NCBI RefSeq assembly: GCF_004011805.1
Contig: NZ_RCHJ01000006.1
Coordinates: 1 to 64,000, forward strand
DNA length: 64,000 nucleotides
DNA from: Piscinibacter defluvii
GTDB taxonomy: Bacteria > Pseudomonadota > Gammaproteobacteria > Burkholderiales > Burkholderiaceae_C
Direction of reading: 5' to 3'
Shown here: piece after piece, positions 34,915 through 43,356 of the stretch
Layout: the number at the start of each line of letters is the position of its first letter
How positions within the stretch are numbered: the first letter of the stretch is position 1
Notes under the pieces: model-generated
What the model saw: only the letters and a program-made list of their open reading frames with translations
Told to the model about the DNA's origin: nothing
Databases searched by the model: none
Translations under genes and position numbers: made by a program

Positions 34915-37563
34915 ATGAGCGACGATTCGATCCAGCCGCACCTGCACCCGCACGATGCCGACCCGCAGGAGACGGCCGAGTGGCGCGCCGCCTTCGCCGC
35001 GGTGCTGGCCCACGAGGGCCCGGCGCGCGCCCGCTTCCTGCTCGACGAGCTGGCGCGGCTCGCGCGCACGCCGGCCATCGGCTGGGAGCCGCCGCGCGGC
35101 ACGCCCTACGTCAACAGCATCCCGGTCGAGCGCCAGGGGCGTTTCCCGGGCGACCTTGCGATCGAGGAGCGGCTCGCGTCGATCATGCGCTGGAACGCGC
35201 TCGCGATGGTGGTACGCGCCAACCAGGCGCATGGCGAGCTGGGCGGCCACATCGCCAGCTACGCCAGTGCGGCGGACCTGTTCGAGGTCGGCTTCAACCA
35301 CTTCTTCCACGCGCGCGACCTGGTGTTCTACCAGCCGCATTCGGCGCCGGGGGTCTACGCACGCGCCTACCTCGAAGGGCGGCTGTCGGAGAACGACCTG
35401 GCGCACTACCGCCAGGAGCTGAGCGCGGCGGCCCAGGGCGCCACCGGGCTGTCGAGCTACCCGCACCCCTGGCTGATGCCCACGTTCTGGCAGTTCCCGA
35501 CCGGCTCGATGGGGCTCGGTCCGATCAGCTCGATCTACCAGGCGCGCTTCATGCGCTACCTGCAGCACCGCGGCCTGCTCGACACGCAGGGGCGGCGCGT
35601 CTGGGGCGTGTTCGGCGACGGCGAGATGGACGAGCCCGAGAGCATGAGCGCGCTGACGCTGGCGGCACGCGAGGGACTCGACAACCTGGTCTGGGTGGTC
35701 AACTGCAACCTGCAGCGGCTCGACGGCCCGGTGCGCGGCAACGGCCGCATCGTCGACGAGCTCGAGGCGCTGTTCTCGGGTGCCGGCTGGCGCGTCATCA
35801 AGCTCGTGTGGGGCTCGGACTGGGACGGCCTGTTCGCGCGCGATGCGGGCGGTGCGCTGCTGCGCGCCTTCGCCAACACGGTGGACGGCCAGTTCCAGAC
35901 CTTCGCGGCCAAGGACGGGCGCTACAACCGCGAGCATTTCTTCGGCCAGGATCCGGCGCTCGCCGCGCTCGCGCAGGGCCTGACCGACGAGCAGATCGAC
36001 CGCCTGAAGCGCGGCGGGCACGACCTGGTGAAGATCCACGCCGCCTACGCCGAGGCGCTGCGCACCGCCGGCCGGCCGGTGGTGGTGCTGGCGCAGACCA
36101 AGAAGGGCTACGGCATGGGCGAGGCCGGTCAGGGCCGCATGACCACGCACCAGCAGAAGAAGCTCGGCGACGAGGACCTGATCGCCTTCCGCAACCGCTT
36201 CAACCTGCCGCTCTCCGACGAGCAGGCGAAGAGCCTCGCCTTCTTCAAGCCGGCCGACGACGCCCCCGAACTGCGCTACCTGCGCGAGCGCCGCGCCGCG
36301 CTCGGCGGCTTCGTGCCGGTGCGGCGCAGCGCGGCGGCGCCGGTGCCGGTACCGGGGGTGGAGGGCTGGGGCGGCTTCGCGCTGAACGCCGAGGGCAAGG
36401 AGATGAGCACCACGATGGCCGTGGTGCGCATGCTCGGCGCGCTGCTGAAGGACCCGGCGCTCGGCCCGCGCCTGGTGCCCATCGTGGCCGACGAGGCACG
36501 CACCTTCGGCATGGCGAACCTGTTCAAGCAGGTCGGCATCTACAGCAACGTGGGCCAGCGCTACGAGCCCGAGGACATCGGCTCGGTGCTCAGCTACCGC
36601 GAGGCGCAGGACGGCCAGATCCTCGAGGAGGGCATCAGCGAGGCCGGCGCGCTGAGCTCGTGGACGGCCGCCGCGACGAGCTACTCGGTGCACGGCGTCG
36701 CCATGCTGCCCTTCTACATCTACTACTCGATGTTCGGCTTCCAGCGCGTCGGCGACCTGATCTGGGCCGCGGCCGACCAGCGCGCGCGCGGCTTCCTGCT
36801 CGGCGCGACCGCCGGGCGCACGACGCTCGGCGGCGAGGGCCTGCAGCACCAGGACGGCTCGAGCGTGCTGGCCGCCGCCGCGGTGCCGAACTGCCGCGTC
36901 TACGAGCCGGCCAGCGCCGGTGAGGTGGCGGTGATCCTGGCCCACGGCATGCACGAGATGCTCGAGCAGCAGCGCGACGTCTTCTACTACGTGACGGTGG
37001 GCAACGAGAACCAGGCCCAGGCCTCGCTGCCCGCTGCGGCGCACGCGGACGTGGTGCGCGGCCTGTGGCGCGTGCAGGCAGCGGCCACGCCGGCGCTGCG
37101 CCTGCTCGGCTCGGGCACCATCCTGCGCGAGGTGCTGGCGGCGGCCGAACTGCTGCGCACCGACTGGGGCGTGGACGCCGAGGTCTGGAGCGCCACCAGC
37201 TACGCCGAGCTCGAACGCGAGGCACGCGCGGTGCAGCGCTGGAACCGGCTGCACCCGGGCCAGCCGCCGCGGGTGGCGCACCTGGCGCATTGCCTGCCCG
37301 GCCACGCGCCGGTGGTGGCAGCGAGCGACTGGCTGCGCGCCTGGCCGCTGTCGGTGGCGCCTTACCTGGAGGCGCGCATGACGGCACTCGGCACCGATGG
37401 CTTCGGCCGCAGCGACACCCGCGCCGCGCTGCGCCGCTTCTTCGAGGTGGACCGATTCCAGGTGGTGCTGGCCGCGCTGCACGCGCTCGGCCATGCCGGT
37501 GCGGCCGAGGCGATCGGGCGCTACGGCATCGCGGCGGACGCGCCGCCGCCGTGGACAGTTTGA
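34915..37563 (+). CDS. Pyruvate dehydrogenase-type E1 component (orphan; possibly 2-oxobutyrate-specific)
   Basis: An 882-residue homodimeric ThDP-dependent E1, close to E. coli AceE in length. The ThDP motif is GDGEMDEPESMSALTLAARE near residue 235, continuing NCNLQRLDGPVRGNG. GEGLQHQDGSS near 640 and FGRSDTRAALRRFFEVD at the end are also AceE-like. No E2 (aceF) or E3 (lpd) gene is nearby, so it must borrow these subunits. The divergent Lrp gene recalls P. putida MdeB, an AceE homologue thought to oxidise 2-oxobutyrate from methionine. Both readings remain open. Confidence 0.9.
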   Translation: MSDDSIQPHLHPHDADPQETAEWRAAFAAVLAHEGPARARFLLDELARLARTPAIGWEPPRGTPYVNSIPVERQGRFPGDLAIEERLASIMRWNALAMVVRANQAHGELGGHIASYASAADLFEVGFNHFFHARDLVFYQPHSAPGVYARAYLEGRLSENDLAHYRQELSAAAQGATGLSSYPHPWLMPTFWQFPTGSMGLGPISSIYQARFMRYLQHRGLLDTQGRRVWGVFGDGEMDEPESMSALTLAAREGLDNLVWVVNCNLQRLDGPVRGNGRIVDELEALFSGAGWRVIKLVWGSDWDGLFARDAGGALLRAFANTVDGQFQTFAAKDGRYNREHFFGQDPALAALAQGLTDEQIDRLKRGGHDLVKIHAAYAEALRTAGRPVVVLAQTKKGYGMGEAGQGRMTTHQQKKLGDEDLIAFRNRFNLPLSDEQAKSLAFFKPADDAPELRYLRERRAALGGFVPVRRSAAAPVPVPGVEGWGGFALNAEGKEMSTTMAVVRMLGALLKDPALGPRLVPIVADEARTFGMANLFKQVGIYSNVGQRYEPEDIGSVLSYREAQDGQILEEGISEAGALSSWTAAATSYSVHGVAMLPFYIYYSMFGFQRVGDLIWAAADQRARGFLLGATAGRTTLGGEGLQHQDGSSVLAAAAVPNCRVYEPASAGEVAVILAHGMHEMLEQQRDVFYYVTVGNENQAQASLPAAAHADVVRGLWRVQAAATPALRLLGSGTILREVLAAAELLRTDWGVDAEVWSATSYAELEREARAVQRWNRLHPGQPPRVAHLAHCLPGHAPVVAASDWLRAWPLSVAPYLEARMTALGTDGFGRSDTRAALRRFFEVDRFQVVLAALHALGHAGAAEAIGRYGIAADAPPPWTV

Positions 37564-37570
37564 CGCGCGC

Positions 37571-37795
37571 CTAGCGGAAGCGGCTCGGCAGCGCCAGCAC
37601 CTGGGCGCTGCGGCGCTGGGCCCGTGCCTCGCGGCGCAGGCGCGCCGCGGCCGGCTCGAACAGGGCCACCAGGCGTTGCCACCAGCCGGGCCCGGCCAGC
37701 GTCGGCAGCTTCGACGGCGCGCGCAGGCGGCGCTGCGGCGGCAGCGCGAGGTGCAGGGCGACGGCGGATTGCGGTGCGTGGCTGAAGCGGTTCAT
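37571..37795 (-). CDS. Small basic protein of unknown function
   Basis: A 74-residue open frame starting MNRFSHAPQSAVALHLALPP, with GAGG 8 nt upstream of the ATG. It is Arg-rich at the end (RREARAQRRSAQVLALPSRFR pattern). No transmembrane segment and no family is recognised. It converges on the E1 gene with a 7-nt gap. It may not be a real gene. Confidence 0.45.
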   Translation of the reverse strand: MNRFSHAPQSAVALHLALPPQRRLRAPSKLPTLAGPGWWQRLVALFEPAAARLRREARAQRRSAQVLALPSRFR

Positions 37796-37849
37796 GGTGG
37801 CGCCTCGAATCGTTTCCGGAAGTATCCGCAGCCGCAGGCGCCCCGCCAT

Positions 37850-37864
37850 CCCCCCAGGAGGGGG
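37850..37864 (-). terminator. Hairpin after the cation efflux gene
   Basis: A 5-bp C/G stem with a 5-nt loop, starting 5 nt beyond the stop codon of the leftward efflux gene. No U-run follows, so it is a weak terminator at best. It resembles the hairpin at 1961-1975. Confidence 0.3.
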
Positions 37865-37869
37865 CCGGT

Positions 37870-38868
37870 TCAAGCCTGTCGCGCGCCACCCACAGTGCCG
37901 CAGGCCTGCATGACCGGTGCGCGCACGCATTGCAGCGTCACGTGCCCGATGCGGAAGCGCCGGTGCAGCTCGTCGGCGGCGCTGCGCAGGAAGGCATCGT
38001 CCGCGGGGCCGGCGGGCATCACCAGATGCGCGGTCAGCGCCACCTCCGCGGTGCCCATCGCCCAGACATGCAAGTCGTGCACCTCGGTCACGCCGGGCAG
38101 CGCGCGCAGGCAGTCGTGCACCGCGCGCAGGTCGACGTGCGCTGGCACGCCGTCGAACAGCAGGTGCAGCGACTGGCGGAACAGGCCCCAGGTGCCGATC
38201 ACGATGACCGCGGCGATCAGCAGGCTCGCCACCGGGTCGATCCAGGTCCAGCCCAGCCACAGCGTCAGGGCGCCGGCCACCACCACGCCGGCCGAGACCA
38301 GCGCGTCGCCGGCCATGTGCAGGTAGGCGCCGCGCAGGTTCAGGTCGTCCTGGCCGCGCAGGAACAGCAGGGCCGTCGCGCCGTTCACCACGATGCCGAT
38401 CGCGGCGACGACGATGATCGTGACGCCGTGCGTCTCGTGCGGCGCCTGCAAGCGGCCGACGGCCTCCCAGGCGAGCGAGCCCATCGCCACCAGCAGCAGC
38501 AGCGCGTTGGCGAACGCGGCCAGGATGCTGGCGCGCTTGAAGCCGTAGGTATGGCGCAGGTCCGGCCGCACCCGGCCGGCCAGCGCGCCGGCCCAGGCGA
38601 GCACCAGGCCGGCCACGTCGCTCAGGTTGTGGCCCGCGTCGGCCAGCAGCGCGAGCGAATCGACCCGCCATCCGTAGTAGGCCTCGACCGCCACGAACCC
38701 GAGGTTCAGCGCGATGCCGATCGCGAACGCCCGGTCGAAGCTGGCCGGGGCGTGGTGGTGGTGACCATGGTGATCCTGCCCGTGATCGTGCCCATGGTCT
38801 CGAGCGTGGTCATGCGCGTGGTCGTGATGACCATGGGCATGGTCGTGGTGCGCGTGGTCGTGGCTCAT
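37870..38868 (-). CDS. Cation diffusion facilitator (CzcD/ZitB-like Zn/Co/Cd exporter)
   Basis: A 332-residue inner-membrane metal/H+ antiporter. The first 39 residues hold 20 histidines (HDHAHGHH-type repeats), a metal-binding tail. Six membrane helices follow, with the transport-site motif LLADAGHNLSD in helix 2 and HMAGDALVSAG in helix 5. A cytoplasmic ferredoxin-like domain (VHDLHVWAMGTAEVALTAHL) ends the protein. The start overlaps the DUF454 stop (ATGA). Confidence 0.93.
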   Translation of the reverse strand: MSHDHAHHDHAHGHHDHAHDHARDHGHDHGQDHHGHHHHAPASFDRAFAIGIALNLGFVAVEAYYGWRVDSLALLADAGHNLSDVAGLVLAWAGALAGRVRPDLRHTYGFKRASILAAFANALLLLVAMGSLAWEAVGRLQAPHETHGVTIIVVAAIGIVVNGATALLFLRGQDDLNLRGAYLHMAGDALVSAGVVVAGALTLWLGWTWIDPVASLLIAAVIVIGTWGLFRQSLHLLFDGVPAHVDLRAVHDCLRALPGVTEVHDLHVWAMGTAEVALTAHLVMPAGPADDAFLRSAADELHRRFRIGHVTLQCVRAPVMQACGTVGGARQA

Positions 38869-39254
38869 CGGGGATCGGCGTCGGGCAGTCGCCACAGCCA
38901 GGTGGCGACCGCGGCACAGCACAGCGCCGGCAGCCAGCGCCAGGGGCCGGGCATCACCCACCAGGCCCAGGCACTGCCGGCCAGCATCATCACGGTGGCG
39001 AGTTGCTTCGCGCGGCGCGGTACCGCGTGGCGGGTGCGCCAGTCGCGCACCATCGGGCCGAAACGTGGGTGTTCGATCAGCCAGCGCTCGACCCGCGCGC
39101 TGCCGCGCGAGAAGCAGAAGGCTGCCAGCAGCACGAACGGCGTGGTGGGCAGCAGCGGCAGGAAGATGCCGGCCACACCGAGGCCGAGGGCAACCCCGCC
39201 CGCGCCGGCCCAGGCGGCGCGTTGCCACAGCGGTCGATGCAGCGGGCTGTCCAC
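38865..39254 (-). CDS. DUF454 (YbaN-like) membrane protein
   Basis: A 129-residue inner-membrane protein beginning at a GTG (39252-39254). The pattern GVAGIFLPLLPTTPFVLLAAFCFSRGS with RWLIEHPRFGPMVRDW is diagnostic of DUF454. Function unknown. Upstream of and coupled to the metal exporter, and 15 nt downstream of the hemerythrin gene. Confidence 0.85.
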   Translation of the reverse strand: MDSPLHRPLWQRAAWAGAGGVALGLGVAGIFLPLLPTTPFVLLAAFCFSRGSARVERWLIEHPRFGPMVRDWRTRHAVPRRAKQLATVMMLAGSAWAWWVMPGPWRWLPALCCAAVATWLWRLPDADPR

Positions 39255-39269
39255 GCGGGCATTGTCGCC

Positions 39270-39830
39270 TCAGGCACGGCGCCGGGCGGCCATCTCGGTG
39301 CCCATGGCAGCCAGCGCATCCGCGTCGACGAGCGCACGCGCCGCGGGAAAGACACGCCCTTCCTCGAGGTCGATGTGGCCGTCGTAGGCTGCACGGAAGT
39401 CCACGACCGCCGACCGCGTTGCGGCATCGATCGCGCCGGCCGCATCCGGCCCGGCCCAGCGCTGCAGCGCCCCGCGCAGCGCACCCCACAGCGCGCCCAT
39501 GCGCTCGTGGTCGGCGCGCAGGCGCAGCACGTCGGCCGCCAGCCCCGCATCGCCGGTGGCGAGCAGGCGCGGGAAGACGTGGCGCTCCTCGTCCTCGTGG
39601 TGGTGCGGTGCCGCCAGGTCGAAGTAGCGCAGCACGTCGCGCGCCGCGCCGCGGCTCTGTTCGTCATGCCCGCGTGCATCGATGTGCTCGACCAGGCGCC
39701 CGAGCAGCGCGAGGCTGCGCCGCACACGGTCGTGGCAGGCCTCGAGCATCTCGAAGGGCTGCTCGAAACCGACCGCGGGCGCGTCGAAGCCGGGCAGCGG
39801 AGCGTTCGGATGGTTCGGGGCAGCAGACAT
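39270..39830 (-). CDS. Hemerythrin-like HHE-domain protein
   Basis: A 186-residue four-helix diiron protein. Candidate iron ligands are in ACHDRVRRS, PHHHEDEERHVFP, RADHERMG and GHIDLEEGRVFP. HHE proteins bind O2, NO or iron, or sense these. Start chosen at MSAAPNHPNAP (39828-39830). The longer open frame extends into the RTX gene region. An inverted repeat lies 10 nt upstream of the ATG. It probably heads the leftward unit with DUF454 and the metal exporter, which suggests a metal or redox stress role. Confidence 0.87.
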   Translation of the reverse strand: MSAAPNHPNAPLPGFDAPAVGFEQPFEMLEACHDRVRRSLALLGRLVEHIDARGHDEQSRGAARDVLRYFDLAAPHHHEDEERHVFPRLLATGDAGLAADVLRLRADHERMGALWGALRGALQRWAGPDAAGAIDAATRSAVVDFRAAYDGHIDLEEGRVFPAARALVDADALAAMGTEMAARRRA

Positions 39831-39839
39831 GTCGGTCAG

Positions 39840-39858
39840 GGTATCGACGCCGGATACC
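39840..39858. promoter_or_regulatory. Inverted repeat upstream of hemerythrin
   Basis: GGTATC-N7-GATACC, perfect 6-bp arms, 10 nt upstream of the hemerythrin ATG and 94 nt from the RTX start. Could be a regulator site. No cognate regulator is identified. Confidence 0.4.
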
Positions 39859-39951
39859 GGCATCCGCAATGCAGTGTACGCATGCGTCGCCGGAGTCGTC
39901 TGCCGAGGAGTAGTGTGCAGAATCAACAAGACCTCAGGGGAGGAGACCGAG

Positions 39952-42615
39952 ATGGCCCCGCGCAAGTTCGCCGGCGCGCTCGCCGGCATCGGTACGTTCG
40001 ACCTGATCCCGGGCACCGGCGGGAACGATTCGCTCGCCGGCACGGCCGGCGACGACGTGCTCGACGGGCTGGCCAGCAACGACACGCTGCAAGGCGGCGA
40101 TGGCGATGACCTGCTGCGCGGCGGCGCCGGCAGCGACTCGCTCGTCGGCGGCGCCGGCGACGACGCGGCGGACTACCGCTTCGACACGCTGGCGCCCGGC
40201 CCGGTCAGCGGCATCCTGTTCGACGCGGGGTCGCTGCTGCCCGGTGCCGTTGCGACGCTGGCCGACGGAACGGGCGGCACCGACACCTTGTCGGGCATCG
40301 AGTACGTGGCCGTGATCGGCAGCGTGCTGAACGACACCTTGCTCGGCAGCCAGGGCAGCGACCAGCTCGCCGGCTGGCTGGGCAACGACAGCCTGAACGG
40401 CAACGGCGGCGCCGACCTGCTGCGCGGGCAGGACGGCAACGATTCGCTGTCCGGCGGCGGGGGCGGTGACGTGCTGGTTGGCGGCGCAGGCGACGACCAG
40501 CTGCGCGGCGACTCCGGCCACGACCTGATCGCCGGCAACGAAGGCAACGACTACATCACCGGCGGCGACGGCAACGACACCCTCGACGGCGGCGCGGGCG
40601 ACAACGACTGGGCCGACTACTTCTACACCGCACAGGCGGGCGGCATCGTCGCCGATCTGCGCACGGGCGAGGTCACGGGCGGCGGCTTCACCGACCTGCT
40701 GCTCGGCGTCGAGAACGTGAACGGCACCGACTTCGCCGACCGAATCGTCGGCGATGCCGGCTTCAACATGATCTTCGGCAACGGCGGCAACGACACCATC
40801 GAGAGCGGTAACGGCAACGACCGCTGGCTCTACGGCGGCGACGGCAACGACTCGATGATCGGCGGGACCGGCAACCAAGCCTTCGGCGGCGGGACCGGCA
40901 ACGACATCATCCGCGGCGGCAACGGCGGCGACTACATGCGCGGCGAGGTCGGCAACGACACGCTGGATGGCGGCGGCAACACCACCGACAGCTACTTCCG
41001 CGACCTGGCCGGCTACAACGACTACGCGGCCGCCGGTCCGGTGCTGGTGGACCTGCAGCTCGGCACGGCGGTGATGGGCAGCGAGACCGACACGCTGCTG
41101 AACATGCAGGGCGCGATCGGCACCGACCTGTTTGCCGACACGCTGCGCGGCGGGGCGACAGGTGAGTACTTCGCAGGACGCGGCGGCAACGACCTGCTCG
41201 AAGGCCGCGGCGGCGACGACATCCTCGAAGGCCAGGCCGGCGACGACACGCTCAACGGCGGTGCCGACGGCACCGACGGCGACTACGCCGACTACACCAA
41301 CTCGACCGACGGCGTGACCGCGAGCCTGCTCACCAGCCGCGGCAGCAGCGCGGCCAATGGCATCGATGTCTTCATCGGTATCGAGAACCTGATTGGCGGC
41401 TCGTTCAACGACCGACTGACCGGCAACAACGCCGCCAACATCTTCGTCGGCAACGCCGGCAACGACACCCTGACCGGCCTGGGTGGCAACGACGTGCTGG
41501 GTGGCCAGGCGGGCAACGACCTGATCGACGGCGGCGACGGCAACGACACGGCGTACTACTGGACCGTCCCGGCCGACGCCGGCTTCCTGTTCGTGCTGGG
41601 CGCCGCCGGCTACGCGACCGACGGCACGCAGACCGACACGCTCGTCAGCATCGAGAACATCAATGCCAGCCTCGGCGACGACACGGTGATCGGCGACGGC
41701 GGCGCCAACTGGCTCAACGGCCAGGCCGGCAACGACTGGCTCGAGGGGGCGGGGGGCGCCGACACGATGATCGGCGGCGACGGCAACGACACCTACGTCG
41801 TCACGGCCACGACCGACATCGTGACCGAGACAGGCACCGTGGGGAGCACCGCCGACACAGTGCGCAGCGCCGTGAACTGGACACTGGGCGCCAACCTCGA
41901 GCGCCTGACGCTGACCGGCACCGCCTCGACCAGCGGCACCGGCAATGGCCTGGCCAACCTCCTGGTCGGCAATGCGGGCAACAACGTGCTTAACGGCGGC
42001 ACCGGCAACGACACGCTGGTGGGCGGCCTGGGCAACGACACCTATGTCGTGAACGCCGCCGGCGACCGCATCAACGAGGGCGGTGTAAGCGATGTCGACA
42101 CGGTCCAGAGCAGCGTCGCCTGGACGCTCGGGGCCCGGCTCGAAAACCTGACGTTGACCGGCAGTGCGGCGATCAACGGCACCGGCAACTCGGCCGCCAA
42201 CGGGCTGACCGGCAACACCGGCGCGAACCGGCTGGCCGGTGGCGCCGGCAACGACACGCTGGACGGCAAGGCCGGGCTCGACGTGCTGACCGGCGGCACG
42301 GGCCTGGACACCTTCCGATTCAGCACCGCCCCGGCCGCGGCCAACGCAGACCGCCTGTCCGACTTCGTCAGCGCGGACGACCGCATCGTGCTCGACGACG
42401 CGGTGTTCGCCGGCATCGGCCCGGTCGGCGCGCTGGCCGCCGCGGCCTACCGCGCCGGCGCGGCGGCGGCCGACGCGAGCGACCGCGTGGTCTACAACGC
42501 CGCCACCGGCCAGCTGTTCTATGACGCCGACGGCAACGGCGCCGGCGCGGCAGTACTGTTCGCCACCGTCGCGGCCGGCACGAACATCACGCTGGGCGAC
42601 TTCTTCGTCGGTTGA
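39952..42615 (+). CDS. RTX-type calcium-binding repeat protein
   Basis: An 887-residue protein made almost wholly of GGxGxDxLx nonapeptide repeats, which fold into calcium-filled parallel beta-rolls after secretion. Five modules of about 60 residues (YA-type strand, then TDTLxxIEN and DTLxG) alternate with repeat blocks. Two longer repeats carry W-T-L-G-A-x-L-E-x-L-T-L-T-G. The end (TFRFSTAPAAANADRLSDF, then GDFFVG) is like serralysin-type secretion tails. No enzyme domain is visible. Export is expected through a type I system, but no such genes are nearby. ATG at 39952 follows a strong GGAGGAG site. Confidence 0.9.
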   Translation: MAPRKFAGALAGIGTFDLIPGTGGNDSLAGTAGDDVLDGLASNDTLQGGDGDDLLRGGAGSDSLVGGAGDDAADYRFDTLAPGPVSGILFDAGSLLPGAVATLADGTGGTDTLSGIEYVAVIGSVLNDTLLGSQGSDQLAGWLGNDSLNGNGGADLLRGQDGNDSLSGGGGGDVLVGGAGDDQLRGDSGHDLIAGNEGNDYITGGDGNDTLDGGAGDNDWADYFYTAQAGGIVADLRTGEVTGGGFTDLLLGVENVNGTDFADRIVGDAGFNMIFGNGGNDTIESGNGNDRWLYGGDGNDSMIGGTGNQAFGGGTGNDIIRGGNGGDYMRGEVGNDTLDGGGNTTDSYFRDLAGYNDYAAAGPVLVDLQLGTAVMGSETDTLLNMQGAIGTDLFADTLRGGATGEYFAGRGGNDLLEGRGGDDILEGQAGDDTLNGGADGTDGDYADYTNSTDGVTASLLTSRGSSAANGIDVFIGIENLIGGSFNDRLTGNNAANIFVGNAGNDTLTGLGGNDVLGGQAGNDLIDGGDGNDTAYYWTVPADAGFLFVLGAAGYATDGTQTDTLVSIENINASLGDDTVIGDGGANWLNGQAGNDWLEGAGGADTMIGGDGNDTYVVTATTDIVTETGTVGSTADTVRSAVNWTLGANLERLTLTGTASTSGTGNGLANLLVGNAGNNVLNGGTGNDTLVGGLGNDTYVVNAAGDRINEGGVSDVDTVQSSVAWTLGARLENLTLTGSAAINGTGNSAANGLTGNTGANRLAGGAGNDTLDGKAGLDVLTGGTGLDTFRFSTAPAAANADRLSDFVSADDRIVLDDAVFAGIGPVGALAAAAYRAGAAAADASDRVVYNAATGQLFYDADGNGAGAAVLFATVAAGTNITLGDFFVG
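40018..42318 (+). repeat. Coding tandem repeats of the RTX protein
   Basis: Degenerate 27-nt units (GGC-GGC-x-GGC-AAC-GAC type) recur throughout the RTX gene, giving strong internal DNA similarity. This can recombine or confuse short-read assembly. They are coding and not CRISPR repeats. Confidence 0.85.
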
Positions 42616-42623
42616 GAAAAAAG

Positions 42624-42647
42624 AGAGGGCGGCCTAGGCCGCCCTCT
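42624..42647 (-). terminator. Rho-independent terminator of the PEP-CTERM gene
   Basis: A perfect 24-bp palindrome (AGAGGGCGGCCT/AGGCCGCCCTCT). On the minus strand it is followed by CTTTTTTCTC, an ideal stem plus U-run 19 nt after the PEP-CTERM stop. On the plus strand there is no U-run, but the stem may also affect the RTX mRNA end. Confidence 0.85.
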
Positions 42648-42665
42648 GCAAACTACCTCCCAGCA

Positions 42666-43214
42666 CTAGGCCGGTACGGCCTGGGCCCGGATCTGCGCCT
42701 TGCGGCGACGGGCCTGCCAGCCGACGAAGCCCAGACCCAGCGCCATCATGGCGAGGGCTTCGGGCTCGGGCGCGGGGCTGGCCACGGCCGCGGTGCGCAC
42801 GGTCGCCTCGTACCCGACGGGACCTGTCCACACGCCCCCCCACCCCGACACCGACCCCTGCACCCCGAGGCGGTAGACGCCCGCGGCCAGGCTGCCGAAC
42901 GAAATGTCCGACGGCGACGTGTCGTACAGCACCGCGCCAGTGCTGGTGTTGGTCAGTGACACCCGGGTCAGGCTGATGTCTTTCGTCCACGACCAGTCCC
43001 AGGTGGTCGTCCAGCCAGTCTGGCTGGCCTGTGAATCCACCGAGAAGAGGTACGAGTCGCTGAACTTGCCCGACGACGAGAACGAATTGCAGAACGTCAC
43101 CTGCCCGGGCGGACCGAGGTCCCACACGGTCGAGGACGGCTGCGCACACAGGCCCGCCATCGCGGGTCCGGCCGCTGCAAACGCCAGCGCAGCCGCCAGC
43201 GGTTTGAGCTTCAT
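42666..43214 (-). CDS. PEP-CTERM sorting-domain protein
   Basis: A 182-residue secreted protein. Signal peptide at residues 1-20 (LAAALAFAAAGPAMA). The carboxyl end has the PEP-CTERM tripartite signal: PAPEPEALA, a hydrophobic helix (MMALGLGFVGW) and a basic tail (QARRRK). The mature domain is Ser/Thr/Trp-rich and FxxD-poor, of unknown fold. Such proteins are processed by exosortase and go to the cell surface or polysaccharide matrix. The exosortase gene is not in the window. Start supported by GGGAG upstream of ATG 43212-43214. Confidence 0.9.
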   Translation of the reverse strand: MKLKPLAAALAFAAAGPAMAGLCAQPSSTVWDLGPPGQVTFCNSFSSSGKFSDSYLFSVDSQASQTGWTTTWDWSWTKDISLTRVSLTNTSTGAVLYDTSPSDISFGSLAAGVYRLGVQGSVSGWGGVWTGPVGYEATVRTAAVASPAPEPEALAMMALGLGFVGWQARRRKAQIRAQAVPA

Positions 43215-43288
43215 GTCTACTCCCTTCTCCAGCCGGCAATATCGCCCGGCGAATGGTCTCAGCCCCGGGGCCCCGTTACCAGACGTTA

Positions 43289-43309
43289 ACCCCCCGCCAT
43301 CAGGGGGGT
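43289..43309 (-). terminator. Candidate hairpin terminator downstream of nrdJ
   Basis: A 7-bp stem (ACCCCCC/GGGGGGT) with a 7-nt loop, about 48 nt after the nrdJ stop. Only a short TT follows, so intrinsic termination is uncertain. Confidence 0.35.
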
Positions 43310-43356
43310 GGCGGTAGCGATGGCCGGAACTGTCCCCTATGTGGCCGTGGCAGGTA

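Noticed and set aside
38700-38868. His-codon repeats as a separate repeat element
   Set aside because: They encode the metal-binding tail of the CDF exporter, a common feature of that family.
40018-42318. Regular DNA repeats as a possible CRISPR or minisatellite
   Set aside because: Repeats are 27-nt, in frame and encode RTX nonapeptides. There are no unique spacers.
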